Origin: Pilimelia columellifera
GTDB lineage: Bacteria > Actinomycetota > Actinomycetes > Mycobacteriales > Micromonosporaceae
Direction of reading: 5' to 3'
Length of the DNA stretch: 64,000 nucleotides
NCBI RefSeq assembly: GCF_039532605.1
Contig: NZ_BAAARY010000004.1
Coordinates: 62,001 to 126,000, forward strand
Under the pieces are notes generated by a model. It searched no databases. It was not told the origin of the DNA and saw nothing but the letters and a program-made list of their open reading frames with translations. Shown one piece after another: positions 44,497 to 51,331 of this stretch. The position numbers and the translations under genes are program-made. Numbering within the stretch: position 1 is the first letter of the stretch; each line of letters begins with the position of its first letter.

Positions 44497-46325
44497 TGCT
44501 GCCCGCCCACGGTCGCCGCGTCGGCGTCCTCGTCGTAGAGGTGCGCGTGCTCGCGCTCGGCGTCCGCCTGTTCGTAGGCGGTCACCAGCGCCGTGTAGCC
44601 GGGGACGCTGGCCAGCAGCGCCTCGTGCGTGCCGCGGCCGACGACCCGGCCCTCCTCCAGGTAGACGACCTCGTCGGCCAGCGCGATGGTGGCCCGTCGG
44701 TAGGCGACGACCAGGATCGACGTGCCGGAGTCGGCCCGACGCAGCCCGGCCAGGATCGCCGCCTCGACGCGGGGGTCGACGGCGCTGGTGGCGTCGTCGA
44801 GGACCAGCAACCGGGGCCGCCCGGCCAACGCCCGGGCCAGCGTGAGGCGTTGGCGCTGCCCGCCCGACAGCGAGGCGCCGCGCTCGCCGACCCTGGTGTC
44901 CAGGCCCTCGGGAAGCCGGTCGACGAACGGCAGCGCCTGGGCCAGGCCCAACGCGTCCCGGACGGTGGCGTCGTCGGCGCCCGGACGGTCGAGGGCGATG
45001 TTGGCCCGCACGGTGTCGTCGAAGACGAACGGCACCTGCGGCACCAGCGCGATGGTGGCGGCCAACGACGCCGCGGTCAACCGACGCACGTCAAGGTCGT
45101 CGACGCTGACGACGCCGGCGGTCGGATCGACCAGCCGGGCGGCGAGCGAGGCGATCGTCGACTTGCCGGACCCGGTCGGGCCGACCAGGGCCACGGTCCG
45201 CCCGGCCGGGACGGTGAAGGTGACCTCGCGCAGCACCGGCTGGCCGGCCTCGTAGGCGAAGGTCACGTCGGCGAAGTCCAGCGACGCCGCCGCCTCGCCG
45301 ACGGCGTCACGGTCGCCGTAGGCCATCTCGCCGGTGGCGTTGAGCACCAGCTGCACCCGGTCCCAGCCGGCGACGCTGCGGGGAAGCTCGCCGAGCACCC
45401 AGCCGATCGCCCGGACCGGGAACGCGAGCACGGTGAACAGGAACGTGACGCTGACCAGGTCCCCGACGTCGATGACGCCCTGGCTGAGCCGCCACGACCC
45501 GACCAGGAGGACAGTCAGGGTGCCCAGGCTCGGCAGCGACTCCAGGAGCGGGTCGAACAGGCCGCGCAGCCGGCCCACCGAGATGAGCGCGTCGCGCATC
45601 TCGTCGACCCGGACGGCGAACCGGCGGGTCTCGGCCTCCTCGCGTCCCATGGTCTTGACGACCAGCGCGCCGTCGAAGCTCTCGTGGGCGATGTCGCTGA
45701 CCTCGCCGCGCAGCTGCTGGGCCCGCGCCTGGCGGGGCGCCATCCGACGGGAGTAGACGACGTTGAGCGCGAACAGGGCCGGGAAGATGCCCAGACCCAC
45801 CATCGCCAGCACCCAGTCGGTGAAGAACAGGGAGCAGATCGAGACGACCAGCATGACCAGGGTGCCGACCGCGAACGGCAACGGCGCGACCGGGAACCAC
45901 GTCGCCTCGACGTCGGAGTTGGCGTTCGACAACAGCGTCCCGGTGGGGTGCCGGTGGTGCCAGGCCAGCGGCAGCTGGAGGTAGCGCCGGGTGACCCGCC
46001 GCCGGTAGGAGGCCTGGAGCTGGTATTGCATGTAACCCGCCCCGAGCCGGCGCCCGAACACCGCGGCGATCCGCAGCAGGCTGATAGTCAGCAGCGCGGC
46101 GGCGGCCAGCGCGAGAGCCACAGCGTCGATCCGCCCGGCCCGCACCGACGGCACGACGATCTCGCCGACGATGTGCCCGACGACGTACGCGCCGCCGATC
46201 ACCATGAGCCCGTACAGGACGCTGCCACTGACCCCGATGGCGAACAGCCGGGGCTGTTCCTTGATGCCGACCCACAGCACTTTCAGGCCCTTGACGACGA
46301 CGTCCCGGCTGGTCTTGGCTGCCAC
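44493..46325 (-). CDS. ABC exporter half-transporter (degenerate-site subunit of a heterodimer)
   Basis: A 610-aa partner: transmembrane domain about 25-325, Walker A GPTGSGKS (382-389), normal signature LSGGQ (486-490), but the Walker B Glu is Asp511 (LLVLDDATSAVD) and the H-loop His is Tyr542 (VVAYRRAT). These changes make its ATP site poorly catalytic. First gene of the two-gene operon; the start overlaps nothing upstream, and ATG 46325 has AGGAGG upstream. Membrane complex with the 589-aa protein. Confidence 0.93.
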   Translation of the reverse strand: MAAKTSRDVVVKGLKVLWVGIKEQPRLFAIGVSGSVLYGLMVIGGAYVVGHIVGEIVVPSVRAGRIDAVALALAAAALLTISLLRIAAVFGRRLGAGYMQYQLQASYRRRVTRRYLQLPLAWHHRHPTGTLLSNANSDVEATWFPVAPLPFAVGTLVMLVVSICSLFFTDWVLAMVGLGIFPALFALNVVYSRRMAPRQARAQQLRGEVSDIAHESFDGALVVKTMGREEAETRRFAVRVDEMRDALISVGRLRGLFDPLLESLPSLGTLTVLLVGSWRLSQGVIDVGDLVSVTFLFTVLAFPVRAIGWVLGELPRSVAGWDRVQLVLNATGEMAYGDRDAVGEAAASLDFADVTFAYEAGQPVLREVTFTVPAGRTVALVGPTGSGKSTIASLAARLVDPTAGVVSVDDLDVRRLTAASLAATIALVPQVPFVFDDTVRANIALDRPGADDATVRDALGLAQALPFVDRLPEGLDTRVGERGASLSGGQRQRLTLARALAGRPRLLVLDDATSAVDPRVEAAILAGLRRADSGTSILVVAYRRATIALADEVVYLEEGRVVGRGTHEALLASVPGYTALVTAYEQADAEREHAHLYDEDADAATVGGQQ

Positions 46326-46477
46326 GATCCTCCTGAGCCCGGCGGGGCGCGTCGCCCCTGGTCGATGTCCGCCCTGGCGACGGGCGATCGCCCTATACTG
46401 GCCGACCGAGGTTGCCGGCGGCAGGCGGGGCGCCAGTGGCCGACATCACAACCCGGACGCCGCCTGGTCCGCTCCCT

Positions 46478-46483
46478 TACGAT
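46478..46483 (+). promoter_or_regulatory. candidate -10 element, leaderless TIGR03085-type gene
   Basis: TACGAT, 7 bases before ATG 46491. No ribosome site between. Confidence 0.5.
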
Positions 46484-46490
46484 CAGCGCC

Positions 46491-47120
46491 ATGAAGCGGT
46501 ACGCGCGCGCTGAGCGGCAGACCCTGGCTGACCTGCTCGACAGGACCGGCCCGGACGCGCCGACCTTGTGCAAGGGCTGGACCACCCGCGACCTGGCGGC
46601 CCACCTCGTGGTGCGCGAGCGCCGCCCGGACGCGGCGATCGGGCTGGTCATCCCGGCGCTGCGCAGGCACGGCGATCGGGTGCGCGCCGCGCGGGCCCGC
46701 ACGCCCTACCCGCAGTTGGTGGACCTGGTGCGGCAGCCACCGTGGTGGAGTCCGGTCAGTAACCCGCTCATCGACCCGGTGGCCAACGGGTTGGAGATGT
46801 TCGTCCACCACGAGGACGTGCTGCGGGCGCAGCCCGACTGGCGGCCCCGGGAACTGCCGACGGCGTATCTGGCCGCGATCTGGGCCGAGGTCCGGAGCCT
46901 GGCGCGGATCGTGCTGCGCTCCTATCCGGCGGCGGTGCTGCTCGACGCGCCCGGCTGGGGGCAGACCCGCGCCGGCGCCGGCGGGCCCAAGGTCCGGGTG
47001 GTGGGGGCCCCGCCGGAGCTGTTGCTGGTCCTGGTCGGCCGGCAGCGGGCGGCGCTGGTGGAGCTGGACGGGCCGGCGGAACAGACCGAACGGCTGCGCC
47101 GGGCCAATCTCGGCATCTGA
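46491..47120 (+). CDS. DinB/mycothiol-type metal-binding protein (TIGR03085-like)
   Basis: A 209-aa protein resembling the TIGR03085 group of the DinB/mycothiol-dependent enzyme superfamily. Typical: ERQTLADLLDRTGPDAPTLC, KGWTTRDLAAHLVVRERRPD (His of the metal site), and EMFVHHEDVLRAQPDWRPRE with two His residues. The four-helix-bundle metal site suggests a thiol- or metal-dependent enzyme, but the reaction is unknown. Start at ATG 46491. It ends one base before the convergent MocR gene stop. Confidence 0.85.
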   Translation: MKRYARAERQTLADLLDRTGPDAPTLCKGWTTRDLAAHLVVRERRPDAAIGLVIPALRRHGDRVRAARARTPYPQLVDLVRQPPWWSPVSNPLIDPVANGLEMFVHHEDVLRAQPDWRPRELPTAYLAAIWAEVRSLARIVLRSYPAAVLLDAPGWGQTRAGAGGPKVRVVGAPPELLLVLVGRQRAALVELDGPAEQTERLRRANLGI

Positions 47121-47121
47121 C

Positions 47122-48561
47122 TCACGCGATCACCTGCGGGGTGGCCCAGCGCGGCTCGGTGACGTAGTCGAGGTCGTAACGGGCGGCGGCGATCCGGCGC
47201 ACTGCCTCCTCAAGCTCCGCCGGGGCCAGGGTGAACGGCAGGCGCAGGAACCGCTCCAGGGTCCCGTCGAGGCCGAACCGGGGTCCGGGCGCCAGTCGCA
47301 CGCCGAGCCGTTCGGCGGCCCGGGCCAGGGCGCTGGAGATCGGGCCGTCCAGCTCCGCCCACAAAGTGACCCCACCGGCCGGCATGGCGAACGACCACTC
47401 CGGCAGGCACTGACGCAGCGCGGCCGCGAGGGCGTCCCGGCGGGCGGTCAGCTCCCGTCGTCGGGCGCCGACGATGACGTCGGCCTGCGCCAGCAGCCGC
47501 ACCGCGACAAGCTGTTCCAGCACTGGGCTGGCCATGTCGACGCCGACCCGCAGCGCCGCCAGTCGCTGCACCAACGGGGCCGACGCGCGCACCCAGCCGA
47601 TCCGCAGCCCGCCCCAGTACGGCTTGCTCATCCCGCCGATGGACACCACCCGGGAACGGCGGTCGAAGACCGCCACCGGCGGCGGCATCGGGCCGCCGTC
47701 CAGGGCCAGGTCGGCAAAGGACTCGTCGACGACCAGGTCGGTGCCGACAGCCTGGGCGGCGACGACGAGGCGCTCGCGCAGGTCCGCCGACATGAGCTGC
47801 CCGGTGGGGTTCTGGAACTCGGGGATGACGTACGCCAGGCTCGGGCGGCCCTGGCGCAGGCTGCCGAGCAGCAGTTCGTCGTCCCAGCCGCCGGCATCGA
47901 CGCCGTGGGTGGCGATCCGGGCCCGCCGCGCCGCGAGGGCGGCCAGCGCGTTCGGGTAGGTCGGCGACTCAACCAGGACGCCGGCGCCGGCGGGGACGAG
48001 CAGCCGCAGGACCAGGTCGAGGGCGTGCTGCGTCCCGTTGGTGATCATGATCTGGTCAGGGTGGGTGGGCAGGCCGCGGGCGTCGTAGCCGGCGGCGACC
48101 GCCTCGCGCAGCTCGCCGATGCCGACCGGGTGGTACCCGGCCCCGCCCAGGTACCGGGGCAGGTCATCGGCGGCGGCGCGGACGACGTCGGGCAGCTGCG
48201 GCGGGGCGGCCAGTGCGGCGCAGCCCAGGTCGATGAGGTTCAGGTCGTCGGCGGGGGTCCACAGCCCGGAGCTGGCGACGCGGTGTCCAGCGGGCAGGGT
48301 GGTCCAGCTGCCGGCGCCGCGCCGGCTGGTGAGGTGCCCGCTGTCGCGCAGGCGCCGGTAGGCCGCCGAGACGGTGGTCCGGCTGACGGCGAGAGACTCG
48401 GCCAGCTCGCGTTCGGCGGGCAGCCGCACGCCCAGGGCGAGGCGGCCGTCGGAGAGCAGGCCGCGGACCGCGCCCGCCAGGGCCGCGTAGTCCGGGCTCC
48501 GGCGACGGCCCGGGAGCGCATGCCACTGGCCGAGCAGTCGGGCCAGTTGGGTACCCCGCAT
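47122..48561 (-). CDS. MocR-type regulator (GntR HTH fused to aminotransferase domain), YczR-like
   Basis: A 479-aa protein. N-terminal winged HTH: LGVRLPAERELAESLAVSRT, TVSAAYRRLRDSGHLTSRRG. From about residue 110 a fold-type I aminotransferase domain with PLP lysine in IGGMSKPYWGGLRIGWVRAS and NGTQHALDLVLRLL. Regulators of this group use PLP as ligand. It is divergent from a YczE/YitT-type membrane gene, the known arrangement of the YczR-YczE group. The ATG at 48561 leaves room for the promoter; a GTG 7 codons upstream would overlap the operator. Confidence 0.93.
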   Translation of the reverse strand: MRGTQLARLLGQWHALPGRRRSPDYAALAGAVRGLLSDGRLALGVRLPAERELAESLAVSRTTVSAAYRRLRDSGHLTSRRGAGSWTTLPAGHRVASSGLWTPADDLNLIDLGCAALAAPPQLPDVVRAAADDLPRYLGGAGYHPVGIGELREAVAAGYDARGLPTHPDQIMITNGTQHALDLVLRLLVPAGAGVLVESPTYPNALAALAARRARIATHGVDAGGWDDELLLGSLRQGRPSLAYVIPEFQNPTGQLMSADLRERLVVAAQAVGTDLVVDESFADLALDGGPMPPPVAVFDRRSRVVSIGGMSKPYWGGLRIGWVRASAPLVQRLAALRVGVDMASPVLEQLVAVRLLAQADVIVGARRRELTARRDALAAALRQCLPEWSFAMPAGGVTLWAELDGPISSALARAAERLGVRLAPGPRFGLDGTLERFLRLPFTLAPAELEEAVRRIAAARYDLDYVTEPRWATPQVIA

Positions 48562-48588
48562 CGCGCTGGTCAAGGCCACCACCCCTTA

Positions 48589-48616
48589 ATTGGCTCTCGC
48601 GCCGCGACAGATTGGC
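48589..48616. promoter_or_regulatory. direct repeats in MocR-yczE divergent promoter
   Basis: ATTGGC at 48589-48594 and 48611-48616, 22 bp apart (two helical turns), with a related AGTGGC at 48623-48628. MocR dimers generally bind direct repeats in the intergenic region of their divergent target, so this is a candidate operator. Confidence 0.5.
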
Positions 48617-48632
48617 CTTCAGAGTGGCATGC

Positions 48633-49433
48633 ATGAGGGCGTTGGGCAATGCAGTGGCTTCAGCGCTGGGCGACCGGCCGGCGCGGCGGCTCATCCAGCT
48701 TCAACTCGGCCTGACCCTGTACGGACTGAGCATGGCGTTGATGATCGAGGCGAATCTGGGGCTCAACCCGTGGGACGTGTTCCACCAGGGCGTGGCCAAC
48801 CGCACCGTCCTGAGCATCGGACAGGTGACCATCGCCACCGGCGTGCTCGTGCTCATGCTCTGGATCCCGTTGCGCCAACGCCCCGGAATCGGGACCGTCA
48901 GCAACGTCATCGTCATCGGACTCGCCGTCGACGCGGTGCTGCGGTTGCTGCCCACACCGGACGGTCTGCTGCTCCGGGCGACGTTTCTCGTCGGCGGCGT
49001 CCTGCTCAACGGGGTGGCGACCGGGCTCTACATCGGCGCCCGGCTCGGCCCTGGGCCGCGCGACGGCCTCATGACCGGAATCGTGGCCCGGCGGCCAGGC
49101 TGGACGATCCGCCGGGCCCGCACCGCGCTGGAGCTGGTCGTCCTGGGTATCGGCTGGCTGCTGGGCGGATCAGTCGGCGTCGGAACGCTGCTGTACGCGG
49201 CGGCGATCGGCCCCCTGGCGCACCGGTTCATCCCCCTGTTCACGGTCGCCACCACCGTGGCCCGCCAGCCCGGCGGCGACGGCGAGCGCGGCGACGACCA
49301 CCGCCCCGGCGTCGAGGACCACCGGATCGGTCGCCGGCACGCAGACGTCGGCGGACTCGTCGAACCCGGCCATGACGATCCCGGCGTGGTCGACGTCCAG
49401 CTCGTCCAGGCGGACCGACCAGCCACGCCGTGA
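48633..49433 (+). CDS. YczE/YitT-like integral membrane protein
   Basis: A 266-aa protein. The first 205 residues hold five membrane helices and the YczE pattern: LIQLQLGLTLYGLSMALMIE, LGLNPWDVFHQGVANRT and GLYIGARLGPGPRDGLMTGI. Transport function is unknown. Start ATG 48633. The last ~60 residues (from about 206) are hydrophilic and lie antisense to the alpha/beta hydrolase; homologs of this type end near residue 205-215, so the tail is probably read-through sequence without function. Confidence 0.87.
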   Translation: MRALGNAVASALGDRPARRLIQLQLGLTLYGLSMALMIEANLGLNPWDVFHQGVANRTVLSIGQVTIATGVLVLMLWIPLRQRPGIGTVSNVIVIGLAVDAVLRLLPTPDGLLLRATFLVGGVLLNGVATGLYIGARLGPGPRDGLMTGIVARRPGWTIRRARTALELVVLGIGWLLGGSVGVGTLLYAAAIGPLAHRFIPLFTVATTVARQPGGDGERGDDHRPGVEDHRIGRRHADVGGLVEPGHDDPGVVDVQLVQADRPATP

Positions 49434-49997
49434 CAGCACGTCCCGCAGCTGACGGGAATCGTCGACGGGCACGATCTGGTCGGCGACCCCGTGCGCCAAC
49501 CACAGCGGCGTCGGGGCGTCCACCAGCTCTGCGACCCGCTGTGGCTGGGGGAAACTGCCGGCCAGCCCCACCACGGCGGACGGCTGCCAGTCGCCCAGTT
49601 GCTCCGGTCGCCACCCGATGTCGACGGCCGGTGCCCAGCCGCCGGCAGCGTCCGGTCGGGTGAGCGTGGCCACCGCCGCGCGAGCGCCCAGCGACCAACC
49701 GGCCAGGACGAATCCGCCCGGGTCACCGCCAAACTGGGCGCCCCGACTACGGACGAAGTCGATCGAGGCGGCCAGGAGCGACCAGCCGCCATCGGGATCG
49801 GTGGAGCGCCAGTCCGGCACGAACACGGTCAGGCCCGCCGCGGCGGCGGCAGCGGCCAGCGGGGCCAGCGCCCGGCGTTCGCTCGGGCCGCTGCCGTGCC
49901 AGAGCAGCACAGTCGGGGCCGGTCCGCCGTCACCCGATCCGTGGTAAACATCGATGAGCGCGCTGCCGGGCTCGTAGCACAGGGTTTGCGGGGTCAT
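49170..49997 (-). CDS. alpha/beta hydrolase
   Basis: A 275-aa alpha/beta hydrolase: oxyanion region VLLWHGSGPSERRALAPLAA, nucleophile elbow LAGWSLGARAAVATLT (G-W-S-L-G), acid in LAHGVADQIVPVDD and His in ELDVDHAGIVMAGF. Probably an esterase or dienelactone-hydrolase-like enzyme; substrate unknown. ATG 49997 has GGAGG 5 bases upstream; the longer upstream frame is not used. The C-terminal ~30 residues are Arg/Gln/Asp-rich and overlap yczE, with a 264-base convergent overlap in all, probably extended past the ancestral stop. Confidence 0.85.
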   Translation of the reverse strand: MTPQTLCYEPGSALIDVYHGSGDGGPAPTVLLWHGSGPSERRALAPLAAAAAAAGLTVFVPDWRSTDPDGGWSLLAASIDFVRSRGAQFGGDPGGFVLAGWSLGARAAVATLTRPDAAGGWAPAVDIGWRPEQLGDWQPSAVVGLAGSFPQPQRVAELVDAPTPLWLAHGVADQIVPVDDSRQLRDVLSRRGWSVRLDELDVDHAGIVMAGFDESADVCVPATDPVVLDAGAVVVAALAVAAGLAGHGGGDREQGDEPVRQGADRRRVQQRSDAD

Positions 49998-50170
49998 GAC
50001 GAACTCCTCCAGGCGTTTCGGTCGGCGTGCTTCGCCCCTGGCAGCCGGCGTACGCGGCCGCAGTCGCCGCAAGCGTAGGACGGGGTCAATCTGCTGGGAC
50101 AGGCCGAATCAGCGACGGCTGAGCGGCGCCAGGCGTCGGGAACGAAGGCGTCGATCATGGCAGCGGGCAG

Positions 50171-50199
50171 TTGAAGAATCCCTGAAGCGACGTTACAGC
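50171..50199 (+). promoter_or_regulatory. SARP-like heptamer direct repeats upstream of secreted-protein gene
   Basis: TTGAAGA (50171-50177), CTGAAGC (50182-50188) and weaker TTACAGC (50193-50199), each 11 bp apart. SARP/AfsR activators bind heptamer direct repeats with 11-bp periodicity next to the -10 box. A SARP-type gene (AfsR-like) is just downstream. 72 bases before the secreted-protein start. Confidence 0.5.
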
Positions 50200-50270
50200 G
50201 ACGGCGGGGAAGGTGGTGGCTGTCAGCGGGGCTCGATCGCGGCCCGGCAGGATCCGATGAGGAGAACACC

Positions 50271-51302
50271 ATGTTCGCTTTCCGTAGCTACGGATTGGTC
50301 GCTCTGCCGGCAACGGCGCTGATGGTGGCGCTCGGCGTCGCCGGCGGTACGGAATCCGTAGCGGCCGGCACGGCGCCCCGAGCCGCCAGCGGCGCCGAGG
50401 CCTCGGCCCCCGATGGTCTGATCCCCCTGGCCACGCTCCGGGAGGCGACATTGACGATCCCGGCGTGGCCGGTCGAGGACGCGGAGTTCTGCGCATCTGG
50501 GCCGGTCAAGTTCAGCAAGGGCAAGGCTGACCTCGTGCGCCTGGTCGGCGCGGTGCTGCACACCGACATCGACCATGACGGCGCGAAGGAAACCGTCGTC
50601 CAGGTGAGCTGCAACCCGCAGTGGGAGGACCGTCAGGTGCTCGTGTTCGACCGCAACGCCAGCGGCAAGATCATCACCTTGGGTCGGCTGGCCCACACGG
50701 GCGCCGGAGTCGAGGGCAGGGACATCATGAAGATCTGGTCGATCAAGCCGGGCGAGGCCGGCGACGTCCAGGTCGACGTCGGCGACTACCGACCCTGCTG
50801 CACCCAGGCCCAGGACTCGCCGCAGCACCAGTGGCGCACGTTCGGAATGCGCGAGGGCAAGTTCCGCCAGACCGACGGCCCGACGGCGTTCGGACCCAAC
50901 CCCAAGGTGACGGACCTGGCCGTCACCGCTGGACGGCCACAGGTGACGCCCAAGCCAGGCGGCGGCTGGACCACCACGGTGACTGTCGACATCCACAACC
51001 GGGGCCGGTTCGCGGTCGGTCACACCGGGCTGCTGGTGATGGGCACTGGGACATTGGTCGGCGCCAACGGCTGGGAGCAGTGCGAGAACAAACCGACGGG
51101 CGACCCCGACGAGGCCACCGCGCGCTGCGTCTTCCCGGCAGTGGCCCCAGGCGCATCGATGCGGCACACCCTGGGGTTCACCTCGGCTGGGAAGCCGACC
51201 GGAACCCTGAGCCTGTGGGTGGAGAGCGTCAACACCAATGGCCACCAATACCCCGACAGCGACGTCGAGGACAACAACATCGAGGCGCCGCTGGCCGCGT
51301 GA
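50271..51302 (+). CDS. secreted protein, unknown function, with C-terminal CARDB-like domain
   Basis: A 343-aa exported protein: signal peptide MFAFRSYGLVALPATALMVA ending near residue 33. Residues 55-190 contain HTDIDHDGAKETVVQVSCNP, a pattern similar to FG-GAP/VCBS-type repeats, and two cysteine pairs. From about 215 a beta-sandwich resembling CARDB (WTTTVTVDIHNRGRFAVGHT, then VFPAVAPGASMRHTLGFTSA). Function unknown; extracellular. AGGAG 6 bases before ATG 50271. Candidate target of the neighbouring AfsR-like regulator. Confidence 0.78.
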   Translation: MFAFRSYGLVALPATALMVALGVAGGTESVAAGTAPRAASGAEASAPDGLIPLATLREATLTIPAWPVEDAEFCASGPVKFSKGKADLVRLVGAVLHTDIDHDGAKETVVQVSCNPQWEDRQVLVFDRNASGKIITLGRLAHTGAGVEGRDIMKIWSIKPGEAGDVQVDVGDYRPCCTQAQDSPQHQWRTFGMREGKFRQTDGPTAFGPNPKVTDLAVTAGRPQVTPKPGGGWTTTVTVDIHNRGRFAVGHTGLLVMGTGTLVGANGWEQCENKPTGDPDEATARCVFPAVAPGASMRHTLGFTSAGKPTGTLSLWVESVNTNGHQYPDSDVEDNNIEAPLAA

Positions 51303-51331
51303 CGACAGCCGGATAGCGCGATCGCAGCCGA

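Noticed and set aside
44541..46490. Frame-long N-terminal extension before the TIGR03085-type gene (about 650 residues)
   Set aside because: It is antisense to the ABC exporter gene, low in hydrophobic residues, and the real protein begins at ATG 46491, where a -10 box fits.
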